A stretch of 64,000 bases of DNA from Prinia subflava (Eukaryota; Chordata; Aves; Passeriformes; Cisticolidae): contig NC_086248.1 of assembly GCF_021018805.1 (NCBI RefSeq), positions 62,133,985 to 62,197,984 of the forward strand. Reading direction: 5' to 3'. Made by a program: the position numbers and the translations under genes. Under the pieces are notes generated by a model. The model did not search any database. It saw only the letters and a program-made list of their open reading frames with translations, and was not told the DNA's origin. Below, piece by piece: positions 39,690 to 53,500 of this stretch. Position 1 is the first letter of the stretch. Each line of letters starts with the position of its first letter.

Positions 39690-42600
39690 TTTTTGTGTTG
39701 CATAGTAAGGCATACAAGTGCAGTTGTGTCTGTAATACGGCTTCTGATGGCAGAGAGAACAAAATACCAACTTTCTCACCTTTACTGAAATTGTGCTGAA
39801 GTTGTAAAACAGAAAACAGGTACCAGGAAAGTAATACTTGAGCCTTAGATTTATTGAAAGGAAAGGACAGAAAAGTTTTTTTCAGATCATTAATTACATT
39901 TTTAAAATTTAATTTTAAACTCTATTTTTTTGAAAGGCTAATAAGAGGTATATTTTTAAAAATAGAAAATTTTAAACTAGAAGCTATAGTTTTTAATGAA
40001 ATTAATAATAAAATATAGTCTATTCTATGTATCTGGAGAGTTTTTGAGGCTTGATGCCTCCTGACCTGGGTTTAGTGAAGAGTTTGATGCTTATATATAA
40101 TCAATCTAAGTATTTGTTTTGGCTGCTTTGTCTATTTCTTAAGTCCTCACTCATTCTTCAAATGAGCATAAGGAGAAAGAATTGCTAAAACCCTGGTAAG
40201 TCCTAGAGCACAACCATGGTTTTATGGGGACTTTCTAAATACCTGTGGTTGTTAGGCCTCTGTAGCTCTGTTGGTGTGACTTTGCTGTGTGCATTGATAT
40301 GAATATTTATAATACAAAAGATTGCATATTTGCTTCTTCAGTGCTGTACTTTGTTGTAAGAAAGGAGTAACTTTCGGGCAAGGAAGTAACTTATCTGTAG
40401 TTTAGTATGTATAAATGCACTTTTAGTCTTAGGATTTACATATCCTAAGATATGTAGACTCAGTGTTAGGAAGAGATGGCACACATGTATGGAATTAAGT
40501 TGGAAGCAAAAATTTAATTTCAGCTTCTATTAATTTTTCTTACTGTGCCTAATATTGCATTTCCTTAAAATGGTGCTGTTGAAAATGAAGGTTTTAATTG
40601 ATAGCACTAGAGATTATCACTGTCTAGCTATAGAAAATAAACAGTTTGGACAAGAACTGTATTCATTTTCTTACCAGTCTCTCTTTCTGTAAAGACCATA
40701 TTGATTTGTATGTTTAGTTCCCAGACTTTCTCCCACTGAGTTTTTAAGCGCTGGTTCCCCCAATGGATTTCTGTCAACCCTAACTGTTTCCATAATTGCT
40801 AGAACCACGTACTTAAATACCTCCCATGTAATTATCATTTCCACTTCATCTCACAATGACTTCCATGCTTCTGCTTCACCTAGAAAGACTTTGCTTTTGC
40901 CTTAAAGAAGCTCTTCTAGGACTTGCAATTTTTAGGTGTATTTTTGAGACTCTGGTGTTTGTTTCTCACCACAGGTAAGGAATTAGGAGGCCTCTGACAG
41001 AAAGATCTTTGTAAAAGATCTTGAAAGTTGTCAGGGTCATGAGTAATTACATCATTCTTAGGTGTTGCTCATTAGTGCCTCTGGCTCCACTAGAAATGGT
41101 TGGTTTTGAGCAGTTTTGTCTTTCTTCTGCACGGTCTCTGAGATCCCTCCCATCTCAACTGTGAGCAGAGAGACAGCAAGCTCTGAAATGAGGCATAACT
41201 GGTGGCCATAAAAATCTGGACCTGGCCAAGGAAGAGAAAAAAGACTCAGTGAAGAAATCTGAGGAAAAGGGAATCAAGTAGGGAATTACAAGCTTTTTTC
41301 CTACAGGACACTGGAGAGCGGGAAGCCAAAGGTAGCTGGTGACAGCTACCAACTTGAGTTAGGTTTGAACTGATTCCCTAGAGATGGCAGACTGTGTTTC
41401 ACTTGGTTCCATGTGTGCTTTATATTTCTATTCATGATGTAGCTATCTGGTGATCATTCTTTTCAATTCATATGGTGATTTAGAGCTTTAAAATGAAAGT
41501 ATTTGTGAGAGTTTTCATTTTCTAACACTACTGTTAACAGACATAAAGAAAAAAGAAAGAAAAATTTTTAAATTATTAATCTGAAAAGTCCTGGTAGTTT
41601 GCAAGGTAAATGATTGGGTGCAGTCATTAGGGACAGATTATTAAATGACTCACAATAAATCTGCAAGCAGAAGAAGAATGTGTTGCATGTCTGTGTTTTT
41701 CTGTTGAAGGCAGTTGGCCATGTTTATCCTTCTGGGGGGGGTATGTCGCAAATGATTTCTCTGGGAAGGAAGATTCCTTTTAAGGCTTCAATGGGTTGGG
41801 AAGTTTTGCTTTTGTAGGTGAAGGAGAGTTATTGGGAAAGAAAATTTCGGTAGTTGCATAGAACAGATCTATCTGGCACTCAGATAGATCCCCGCACATC
41901 TGCCAGCCAGCGCTGCCTCTGGGCAGTCTCTGCTCCCCTGTTTTCCTCACTGCTGCTGGGTCCCATGCTGTGGCTCAGCAGCTCACCTCTTTGAAGTGTG
42001 GCATTTAAGTGTGCCTATGCCCAAAAATTTGTGCACTTCTCTGTGCTTGTACTGCTTCAGAGCAGGCAAACTTGGTCTTCACATGGTTTTACACTTGTTA
42101 TTGAAAACCAGCTGCAGAGTACAGGAGACACTGACTTGCTTATGTGGCAGCGAATGAAGGTGTATGTGATACTAGTGAGCTGTGGGGTGTTGAGGTTGCT
42201 CATTGAAGTGCAGTAAAGGCAAGAGCCAAGCCACTTTGCAGGTATGAAGAGTCAAAGAAGCATTAGAGTAATTAAAAAGTATAAACTATGCCTAAAATCT
42301 GAATTCTTGAAAATTCTTTGTTATTTGCCAGACTTTCTTCTTGAAAACCACTTACTCTAGGATGAGATGGAGCTTGCAGAGTAGGAGGAGGATCAGCTTC
42401 TGTTTGGGGAGGCTCGATTAAGAAATTGGAATGTTTGTTTGTTTGTTGCAGTGTGCACACTACAAATTGTTGCTGATAGCACTACTAATACAAGTTCATT
42501 TTTCATCTCTGCATTGGTTACCTACCAAAATATTTAAAAACAGACTCACCCATCAGATGATTTTAAATTATCAAATGATTATAAATAAGGTGATTGTAGT

Positions 42601-45600
42601 CACCAGTGGGAAGAAAATGCTTTCTTAAGATCCCTTGATCTCAAGAAAATAGGTTACAAGAGAGCTCCAGTGTTGCATCTTCTTCCAAACCATCAATTTA
42701 TAATGTTGGGGGAGTGAAAAACAAAAAAGGGAAGGTAAAGCCAAACTGGCAGTGCACTGGTGTACTGATGAAAGGAATTACACACTTTTTAAGGACCTGA
42801 CAAATGGGAAGTCTGAAATTCTCTATCTGTCCACCAAACAGTAACAGCTTCTGCTTTAATATTGAAAAAAAGTTTTCTGTGCTTTGGTAGTATGCCTGAA
42901 ATATGGTCTGGAGGAGTGGGCCAAAATAGTTCAGCTACAGCAGGGCACTTTTGCTTGCCATTGTGAATGACAAAATGTTTTCTCTGAGCCTGGAAAAAGC
43001 ACAGACCCTGTTAATGCACAGGATGAATGCGTGAAGTGCACAAATGTATTGGCAGAGCTTGCTGTGAACCTCTGAATATGATGAACTCAGTATCTGGATT
43101 TGTTATACTTTCAGATGGGTCCCTCCTCTGACATGTGATCTGCCGTGAGCTCCTTTGACTCCTACCATGACAATGTTATCACTGCCACATCTCTGGGAAC
43201 CAGTTATTCACAAGTACATGGTATGTGAACGTCTGCATCTTACATTAACCATTGCTTGTTGAAACAGCACAGAAACAATAACAAGAAGGTGCTAAAAGTC
43301 ACTGAAGTAAATGTTAAGCCACATGTACAACCAGTTACGTGTAGCTGTTCCAGCAGATGTTTATCTGCTTGTCCTGGCCTGTATGCAGAACAGTGAACTG
43401 TTTTAACTTGAACATGTATTTATTCACAGGTATTGGTAGGAGCATTCTAGCAATGTTTCCTTTGGACGAGATTATACTGGTACAGTGTAGATATGTAGAT
43501 GTACAGATGATTATTCTCTCTCTCAACAAGGAGGGAGTGGGAGCAGTAGCATGAAGGGTTCTGTACTTTAACTGTATTGCTGCACTTACAGCAGTACTTT
43601 TTTTTGCATTTAGGAAAGGTCTTTAATTGCTTTCTTTCTTCATTCCATTTTCAATTTCTGGTCAGTCTAAATTAGATTAATTTCACACACCAGTGAGTCC
43701 CTAAAGAAGTGTAAATTAACTCCATTTTACCAAACTCAACCAGATGATGGCAGTTACTCCCTTGATGTTTTGTCTTTACATCACCCACCATCTTTGACCA
43801 CGATTTCAATAGGAAGTAAATTCATATTTGAGCCTGTTTTCCTCACCCTGTATAAGGAAATGGAGACTGAGGTCTGCATCTGATGAAGGAAGGCTATTCA
43901 ATTTATGGCCTAAAAGGCAAAAAAAATCTAAGGTCACTGACAGCTGGCATGTTTTCCTGTTTTGCGATTCTGGCTTGAACTTTTTTAACACACACTTGGG
44001 TCCTGTAAGACTATGGCAAAATAGTGTTATGAGAGTGATTACATTGTTGTTTTAGGTTCTAAAGCATTTCAGAGCACACCACGTAGCTGTTAGCATGGAA
44101 CATCTTCATCTGACTTATGGCCCCAATGCAACTTCCACCAAAGCGGGCTGAAAAAAGTTTCTTCATGCTGATAAGAGTGGAAGAGTTGCACTGCATTTAA
44201 CACCTTCTGTTAAAATAATGTTTCCTGTTGGATATTTTTTACTGCTTAGCCATTTCTTAGAGATTAAGTATTAAAGATACAAATGTAAAACAGAATTACA
44301 AGAAAATGGATAGACAAAATTATGAGAAGAGGACTGAGTTAGTGAAATGCTTGTTATATGTGGTAAGGAGAGATAAGTGCTCTGAAAGTGTATGTCGGGG
44401 TTTAATACACTATATTTTTATATGTAATTTTAAAGGCACTGTCAGAAATATGGATAATTTACTGTTAGTGCAGTGATGTGAGAGAGGGAAAGCAAGGCAG
44501 AAGTCTTAAGGGGAATAGGAAGAGAGAGATCATTCTTCATTGATGCACACAATGCAGTGTGTTTTGGGAAAGCAGTTCACAACCCAGGTAGCCTGTGTGT
44601 TGGTTGGTGCAGGTTTCCACATCTGGCAGGACAGTTCAAAGAGATGCTCTCAGAGGTGACATCTACCACTGAAGTGGGAGAGCATTGCACCTGCTTCTGC
44701 TGGCAGGGCTTCTAGCATGCCTTTGTAGCCACCCTCAGTAGTCTCTGCTGGCCAAACACCATTAACATGACCCTTTGCAGACTGTGTTTGTTCAGATATC
44801 TCTTCTGTTGTCCATACCTAAGCACCTTTTCAGGAGAGATACAGGAATAAGAATTTATGTTGCTCATATTTCTTGTGAGTTTATTAATTTTCAAACATTG
44901 AGAATTATTTCTTGGTATGTGTTTTTGTAAATAAATTGTTTTGGTGTGTGTTTAAGCATTGGTCATGAAAAGCTGCTTTGAAGAAGATGAGTTTCATGTC
45001 CTGCAGGGGCACAGCTTTGGAAAGGACCCAGCAGACCAGCTGGTCTGCTTCCCTGCCATCTCAGGTATCTCATCATGAAAAGTGTGAATGCATCTTGGTA
45101 GACATTTTCACTTTTCTGGTGGAATGTGGCTTTTTGGGGACCTCTCGGAGTGCCGAGGGCAGGTGGTGGGGGAGAGGCAGCTGTTGGAGTGGTGACTGTG
45201 CAGATCTCCGTGTTCCCCAGCACAGGGAACAAGCAGCCATCTCACAGCTGTGCTTTGAGTGAGCTGTAGGGCAAGGGAGGCTGTGTCTCGCACCTTGTGA
45301 AGCTTCTGATGCGCAGCAATGCCCTTCATGGATTTGCCATCTACACACATCAAAATGAAGGTTCCTTTGACCGGTGAACACAGGAGTCAGCAGGAAGTAA
45401 AGGTTTTCATGTATATTTTTCCTTTTGGATGTTATTTCAGTTCTCCTCTTTTGCCTGTTCTCATATAGCATTGCAAACATTTCAGGAAACTAATCTGCAG
45501 GAGCAGAGCTCATAACAGATCGACCTGCTAGAGGACGAGGCTCTGCTTATTACAGAAAAGCTTCTGAGACAGTGACAGCTGAAAAGATTACACACTTCCA

Positions 45601-45831
45601 CAGGAAATTAAATTTGATGTAATATAGTGAGAAAATGACAAAATGGAAAGGGTATATATAACATATTTGTGATTATTAAGCAGTAGAAAAATGAAAACTT
45701 GAGATCCAATAAAGTGCATGTAATTTAGATATAGATAGAAAATTCCCAATAATTTTGTTAAACTTTGGCCCTCCACTTTGCTTTGCCTTCTCTCAGTGTT
45801 GTTATTTCAATGTGGAAAATCATTAACTTCT
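39690..45831. other. AT-rich non-coding sequence, nothing recognised
   Basis: No coding exon, RNA gene or transposon was recognised. A short inverted repeat, TCTTAGGAT/ATCCTAAGA, with a 6-nt loop lies at 40,427-40,450. The sequence is consistent with intron or intergenic DNA. Confidence 0.5.
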
Positions 45832-46010
45832 TAGAATCATAGAATAACTTCAGTTGGAAAGGACTTTTAAACACCTTCCAGTTCCAACGCCCCTGCCATG
45901 GGCAGGGGCACTTTCCACTAGACCAGGTTGCTCAGAGCACCATCCAGCCTGGCCTGGGACACTTCCAGGGATGGGACATCTGCTGCTCTGAGCAACCAGT
46001 TGCAGTGTCT
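45832..46010 (-). mobile_element. CR1 LINE, 3'-end fragment
   Basis: Read on the + strand, the sequence begins with the reverse complement of the CR1 3' end (ttagaatcatagaataactt). It continues with diagnostic phrases including 'ccctgccatgggcagggg', 'ccactagaccaggttgctca' and 'cacttccagggatgggac', and then stops near 46,010. CR1 elements are the dominant LINEs of birds and are usually truncated at the 5' end, as here. The sense strand is minus. It carries no intact reverse-transcriptase frame. Confidence 0.93.
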
Positions 46011-49000
46011 TGTAAAATGATGTTAACTTTTAGGCACATTAGATCATAAAACATTTAAATCAAGTTTCAGAGCAGTCCTATGATATCCAGGTAGATTGCG
46101 TTCTTCAGCAGGAGGTACATACATGACACCAGACTGGGAGAGGCAAGAGCTTCCTTCTTTGCTTTGTCCTTTTTCCTTGTGGATGTGAAGTGCCACCAGA
46201 GGGGGAAGCTTTTCTTTCCTGTCTGCCCATGCTTGTTGCTGAGGTGCAGTGTGGTGCTCCATGGTCTGTGGAAGTCCTAGCTCTGTCCCAGCTGGAGTGG
46301 CAGGTGCCCACTGGGGACTGTTCAGGTGACAGACATGAAGGTACTGTGCCTTGCTGCTAACCCAAGGCACAGGGCAGGTGATGGATCTTTCCTCTCTTCC
46401 TTGGGGTCAGTGTAAGTGCCACGGTGAGCCTGACTTTATTCTGGCCAGGTGTTTCACAGCAACACATAGGTTTTCTTTCAGAGGGGATGGTGATGCCCTT
46501 AATAATTTTACATCTTAATAATTCTTCCTTTAAGATCTGATTACCTGCAGCTGGAAAGAATAAGCAGGACTCCGGCAGATTTAACTTTATTAACCATCGT
46601 AAATCCTTTCCTTTTTGACTCCAGTCAGTCCCTGGAGTCCTTTTAATGCCCTTGACATTGCACCGGCCTTTCATCACAGCTCAGCATACATTTTCCTGTA
46701 ACTAGAAGATTGGTGGCGAGAGCCTTGCCCAAACTGGAGGTGATGGATGCAGCGATGGGGACATGGGACTGTCAGAGGCGTGCTGGCGATGGAGGGAGGA
46801 GAGGGAGCTAATGCTGCCAGCACAGCTCTGCCCTCTGCGGAGGGAGAAGAGGGAACCCGAAGACACAGGCACTCACAGGGTCTGTGTGCACAGCTAGCAC
46901 CTGGGGACAGGGAATCAGCTGCCTTGCTGTGGCCCAGACGGAGACACAGAGACAGCAGTGCTTTTGTGCCTTATTTTGGCCAGTGGGCGCCGGGGGCCAG
47001 CGCTGCCTCAGAAAGCCCCTCTGTGAGCAGCCCCCAGCCCGTGTCCCTGGGGCAGTGAGTGGCTGGAGCTGCCAGCGGCCGGCACGCTGCCCCAGCCGCC
47101 GGGAATCAGGGCTGGGAGCAGCACAGGGACCAGTCAAACCTGCACGGGTGGAGGTGCTGGGTGAATGGGGCTTTTCTGAGCCAGGGACAATGCTAAAAGG
47201 AAGGAGTGTTACCAGGTGGTCGAGGGGCAGGCACCAAAGCAACAAATGCTGCCTTCATAAAGTCACTACCTGGGTTATTGCCTCTCTGTCCAGCCTGCAC
47301 ACAAAATCCTCCGGAAACCAAGAGGGGAATTCCCCGGTCGATAGTCTGTCTGTCTCTCTGCTGTCCAGGAATTCATGGGAAGGAGAAGGCATCCCAAGAA
47401 TCTGCCCCAGTGTGCAGGGACAGTAAATTCCCTCTTGTTTTTCCATATACACAAGTCAGCAAGTTTCTTCAGCAAATGCTTTAATTTTAAGCTTAATACT
47501 ATGCAAATATTTAACTTGGGACAAAAAAAGCGTCAAGCTGGCTTCAGACCATGGACTGGCTTCCAGCTGTTTCTGCAGGTACAGATCCAATGTTTATGTA
47601 TGTGAATGGCTATTTGTTTGTTTGTTTATTTATTTACTATGGTAATCTTCTTTATAATGGACTTGGATATTTTTGTACTCTGCTTTTGCTTTGAACATAA
47701 AAATCTATGTATTTGCAGTTCATGTACAGGCTTTTTCAGAAGCATTGGCAAAAGGCTCAGATCTGCTCAAGATAATGACTCTAGGATGACACAGAATTGT
47801 ACTAATTTTGTTTTTTCTCTAACTGATGTGCCCAAAGCTGTGCTCATCACTGATATCCCACCTGCCTAGGTTATTAAAGAAAGGTATTGAGAGATTTGGT
47901 CCCTCTTGCAGGATCTTTATAGTGTAATTTGTTTATTCAGACAAATGGGTACAAAAGAATACTCAGGAGCATCAAGAGCACGAACAATACATAGGTTTAT
48001 TAGGTTTCAAAAGTCTGCTTAAACGCCACCTTGAAAGATAATACTTTTCTGTATCCACATAGATTTCATACATTTATGCTTTCTGCAGCCCTCGTCTCAG
48101 CTGCTGCAGGCCTGACAGCAGCCTCCTATTAAAGAGGGAAAGACCACAGTCTTGTGGACCTTCTCTAATGTGCTCAGCGTGTGAGCTGTTGAGTTCAGGA
48201 AGACGAGAATAGCTCTGCCGAGTGTGTTTCATTTGCATGTGGCAAGATAGAAAAAGCAAACTCTGTGCAAAGACGAGCAGGCAAGAAAGACATTGAATGC
48301 CTTAAATACTAAGGGAGTTAATGCTATGCAGTGATTTTGCTTCTGTTATAGGAAGTGTAAGAACAGTATGCTTCCTGGCGTACATCGCCATCCAAACTGC
48401 AAAGGTTTCAGTTCCATGGCAACACGAAGGGCCTGACTGTGCTGAGGGTGGATGTATTCATGCATTCAGAGTGAGGGGTTGGGGCTAAGCTGGGCAAAAA
48501 ATAACATGCGCCAAATTTTTTCCTGATAACTTATTTATATATAAAGTAAAGCCTTTGTTCTTAGAAAAATCAAAGCTGACATGAATACACCTGCTCCCCC
48601 CAATTCTCTCTGATTCTTTTTTACATACATACATTTTTCTCGGGGAAAAAGCAAATGAAGAGGCTGGGTTTTTTGAGGGTTTTTTATAAGACTGTAAGTG
48701 CAGCAGCACTTGAATGTTGCAAGAAAATAATGTTAATCCCGGAGACAGTTGTATATCCCTAGAGAGAAAGACTTGGGATGGGGGTGGAGGGACATATTGT
48801 TTCCAAGATGAACTGCTTTACAGAGCAGAGTGAAGCAGTGGGTGGTTGGTTGGTTTTTGTTTGTTTGATATTTTTATTATTATTATTTTCCTTGATCCTT
48901 TTGATCTGCCCTCTTTCTGCCTTTCTCTACATTTACTTCCAGTTTCCCTTACCTCCCCTGGCCAAGGAGCAGGAAACAAGACTTAGCTCTGCTTCCTGAC

Positions 49001-50510
49001 ATCCAAAGAAATATAAAAGTACAAAGAAACGGTGTATTTTGTTTTCCCAGCTGACTTGGATTCACAGACGTGCACTAGAAAGGCACCTGCTCCCAGAGAG
49101 GGTCAGGAGTCACCCTCCAGAACAACTGGGCAATCGGCCAGGGAATAACTGAGAGCTGATCATTATGTGAATTTTGTTTGATCTGTTGGTTGACTGCAGG
49201 AATGTAGGATGGGGGATTGTGATAAATACATTTTGCACAGGGTAAAGAACTACCTCAGGCTGATCCTGCCAGCTGTGCTGATGGGTGGATGAATTGCAGA
49301 TTTGCAAGGTTTAAAGTCAGACTGGGCAGTAGGAGAACCTCCAGATGTTGGTATTTGTGAGGCTAACAGCAGTGCTAATCTGGCATGGTAAAGCTGACAG
49401 AAGTGGCAAGTTAAACTGGATTTACAGCTTCTCTGTATTGCTAAAACACGCAAAGCAGCCAGAACATACCAGTGGACCTAGCCTAGAGATTTCAGCAAGG
49501 TTTTTCTGTCTAACTGGGGGAAGAATATAGCTCTGAGTTGGAAGGTGCAGTGCAAGAAGGCAGCAATTGAGCAACTTCCAAATGCAGTTATAGTGTGCAA
49601 GAGGAGGAATAAAATCCATCTTTCTTTTAATCTGTATTATTTTTATCCTTTTTTAAAATTTGGTTTGGGGTTTTTGTTTGTTAGTTGTTAAATACCAGCA
49701 GGAGTATTTTTTTTCTTAAAAACAAGCCTTGCTTCCATTGCAGTGGGAACCCTGTGTTTGAGATTATGCTTGGAGGAAATTTCACCCTCCTGAGGAGACG
49801 AATGCAATGTGGGTATATCTTTTCTAAGGGAATAAATAGCATTGAAGTGATCCTGTCTTCAGCATTCCACAAAGGGGTGGATTTCACCCTCCAGGCAGTA
49901 GAGCTGCAAAGTAAGAAGGTGTCATTTTTAAATGTTCTCTTTCTTGGGGAGAGCAGCACTGGTAAGACCAGTTCCCTTGCTAATGCTGCACTTGACATCT
50001 TCACAATTTTGCTCTTGTTGTTGTGGCTTCTGATTTCTGCACAGCCCCTCAAAACAAGGAAGCAGATGTAGGTCATTAACTACTGGCATATGCTTCCCAA
50101 ATTCTCTCTCACCTTCATTTTCCTGAGTTTTGACAAAGAAACTGTGTATATAACCCTAAATGAAGAGGAATCACTCCAGCCAACAATGTAGCAAGAGAGC
50201 CGAAGGATTCCTTTGTAGGTGTTCCTACGTGACATAACCCTCCAAACAGCCCAGCTGCTGTTTGACAGCACCTTCCCGGAGCAGTGCCTCCGTCAGCTTG
50301 GCAGGAAGAATGAATAGAAGGCACCAAGAGGAATATCAAAGAAAGAAGAAAAGGAGAAGTCAAGGATGGGAAGGGTAAGGAAACAGAGCAAAGGCAGAAG
50401 GGTGATTAGAGGAAAAACAGGGCTGGGAAGAGCACAGCACAGGAAAAAGATGTCCCTCTGATGCATATGAGGGAAAAGCTGGTTTTCAGATGTAATGTAG
50501 ACAAAACCAA

Positions 50511-50569
50511 ACCAAACCAAACCAAACAAAAAAACCCCAAAAAAACCCAAACCAAACCAAAACAAAAAC
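50511..50569. repeat. Low-complexity A/C-rich tract (CAAAC-like units)
   Basis: A run of imperfect AACCA/CAAAC units in which only A and C occur. On the minus strand it gives a phenylalanine/glycine/leucine/tryptophan-rich pseudo-frame. It is simple sequence with no coding value. Confidence 0.9.
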
Positions 50570-53500
50570 GGAGCAAGGAAATTAAATATGCAAAGAGGGA
50601 GAAGGTACCAGAGGGAGGAGAATTTAGAATGACATGAAGAGGAGAAAATACATAAAATACATGGATGAATTTCATACCGTGGTCCAGCCTATTTTAAATA
50701 GTAGTTGCTAAGTTTGTAGCATCAAGAGCTTGTGACCTTCTTATGGAGGTTTTGAGGGCTGGTGAGGAGCAATAGGGCTATATTGGGAGGCTGCTGCAGG
50801 CACCAGAATGAGTGGTTGGAGGCAGATGTTTTTTGTGCACCATGTCTGGAAGCCTAAAGCCAGTAAGAATATCCCCAAGGAAAATTGCTCATCCTGCATC
50901 TGAAGACAGACAGTCATAAAAATGTGCCTGCTTCTCTCTGAAGGCATCTGAGGAAGGGCTGTTGCCATGCAGGCAGGGGTAAGGGCTCCCTCTAGATCCC
51001 TCTTCCAGTTGTTCAAGCTACCAGAAATAAAGAGCTGAATGGAAATTTTAGTTCTGGCTGTGAAAAAGAAGCTTCTGAATGAATTCTGCATCAAATAATG
51101 AATGTCTTCTTTCCTCCCCCTCTCCACCTACCTTGTTCCTAAACATTAACATTTCATGTCAGTTGAGCTAAGTTCGGTGTCAGACTCAGAGGATCCTGCT
51201 GAAAAATACACCCCTGTTTTGTGGCAAGCCAGAGAAGATGAGAAGCTTGTGGTGTTTTTCCTTCTCAAGCTCTGCTCTGCTGGGAAAAACAGCTAAGGCT
51301 GTGTGAAGCTGTCTTCTTCCCACTCTCCTAAACTTTGCTCCTAAAAATGCTGCTCTCTCAACAGCTTTGCTGCTTCTCTGAAGGAGGCATGGCTTGGCCC
51401 ACTTAGTGCCATCGCTTGCCAGGGGATGTTTTCTCAGATTGTGGTGACTTCCATCTTGATAGGAGGCTGAAGAAGATTGCTGTGGAACAACTCATTGGCA
51501 TCGCTAGCTGTGTCATTTGAAAATGGTTACTTAAGCACAAAAGGGAAGAAATGACGAGATTTAAACCCTATCCAAAGCTCCAAACCTCCAAATAGTTTCT
51601 GCCATTTCTGCTTCTTCTTTTCTAGAGACTTAGACGGTATTTGCTGTATATTTTTAAACTTTTCTCCAGAACCACCAAGGTGAGAAACATCCTTTCTCTA
51701 AAATAGATTGTTTTGTAGGCAGTGGTACCAGTGTGTGCCAGGCTGAGGCTCAAACCCTGGCTGACCACCACAGTGGCCATGCAACGTCTGAGAGCTGAGC
51801 TTGGGGCATCAGTCTAGAATTCCTCCTCAGAGCCACCTACCAATTTTCTCCAGACGTTTTGGAATGTCACTACTGAAATGCAAGGGGATAACAAATGTCT
51901 GCAGAGGTGGAGAAATGTGCATCCAAAACAGTGGGTTTGTTGTACAAGAAGAGGAATGGTTCTCTGGGCACTCGTCTCTGAGATACTCTGCAGTATGTGG
52001 TAGTATTTCATGTTAAAAATGTGGGGACAGGAGAGACCTGGAGACCTTAATAATTTTTTCCTACTATAGAGAAAACAAGTGGTGAAAGGCACAAGGAGAT
52101 GTTGTTGAAAACAGACCTTTTGACAGTAAGCGTGGTCTTGATGCTTTTGGTGGAGTGAGTAGGGATGTTCCTGTATCTCACTGTAGTGATGCAGAGATGT
52201 GCTGATACTTGCTTATTTTGGTCAGGGCTGAAAAACAGAGACAAAAGAATTGCATATGGCTTTGGAGTGTTGTAATACACCTGAAATCAAAGCCAGTGTG
52301 ATGTGGAAATTATGATGGCTGATGTTTGTGTAACCCAAATCTCTCAACCTGTACCTGAATTAACTTCTCAGTTGTTAGAGGAACATCATCATTCCAAAAG
52401 ATGCCATGTGAACAAGACAGCCATTTCTGCACAACAGGAGGAATTTTTTTTTCCCTTCTCTCACCTTGGTGTCCAGTCTAGCAATTAGGAATGAAATTTA
52501 ACCCTCAGTGTTTGTTTCAGGTGCTTGAAGTCTTTAAATTCTTTGCCAGCAGCAAAACAATTATTTTTGATAGGCATGCTAGTTGTTTTTTAATTTGTTT
52601 ATAATCAGTTTTCTAGGAGGTTGCTTTGATGTGGGAGGAACTGAATTCTTTGGGTGCAAATATTTGCTGTTGACTCTCTTAGTCATTAAGAGATGTTTTC
52701 CACATTAAGGTGCCTTTACTTTTAAGGGCAAATGTCAAGCATCTTCTGACATCAGAAACATGAAATGTGTGGCTGCCTAAAGAGGAACTGTTTGCTGAGC
52801 TGCAGCATGTGAGGGCAGGAGAGACCAAGACCAGCCCAAGCCTTCCCAGAGAGAGGCCAAACAACCCCTGGGCCCCTCTGGCTGCTTTGCTGCTGTGGTT
52901 GCCCACACCAGCCCCCAGGACGTGAGACCCCACAGGTGCTGGTTTCAGCTATTGACCTACATCCCAGCTGAAATGGCTTCACACTAAAAGATGTCACTGT
53001 TCTTTTCCAAAAAGAATGTATCTCTCTTTTCATGGGCTTTTTTCTTTTAAATAAATTCTCTTGCCACCTTTTTGTATTTTCCAACTGCAGCTCTTTCAAG
53101 GCTCCCTGCCTCTGCAGTTTCTGCCTCTGTATAGTTTATTTTTGGAAACTGGGGAACCAGGAGGAGGGAGGAAATTTAGGAGAGTTAACTGCAGCAGCAG
53201 AAGAAAGCTCTTTCCCTTTGTGTGCTCTTTCCTCCCTGTCTTTTCTTCTCATGACCTCTGTGGTCCGACCCCCGTTGCATTGCTCATTCCAGGGCAAGCC
53301 GTAGCTGACCCTCTTTGTGCCCAGCGAGCGGCTCCTTCCCACGCGGTGCTGCTTTGCAAGCTGTGCCTGCTCCTTCCTCCCTGCAGTGGCTGCTGCCTCT
53401 CTGCTGCTTTTCTGGGTCAGCCAGTTGGCCAAAAAGTGGGTAGGTGATCAAGCAGGGTTTGGGGAGCTGTGAAACACTGGAGGCACTTGGGAGGTTGTGT

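Noticed and set aside
39422..39799. Frames encoding Ile-His-Pro-Ser or Trp-Met-Asp-Gly repeats
   Set aside because: They are direct translations of the CCAT microsatellite.
46747..47426. 103- and 180-codon frames in a GC-richer patch
   Set aside because: They overlap each other and a 145-codon antisense frame, contain no recognisable motif and lack a promoter or splice pattern.
49685..50071. 128-codon frame with a Walker A-like GESSTGKT at residues 88-95 after a hydrophobic stretch
   Set aside because: The eight-residue match is short. No Walker B, switch regions or other GTPase/ATPase motifs follow, the flanks are low-complexity, and the codons for the motif coincide with a splice-donor-like GGTAAGA. 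Best explained as chance.
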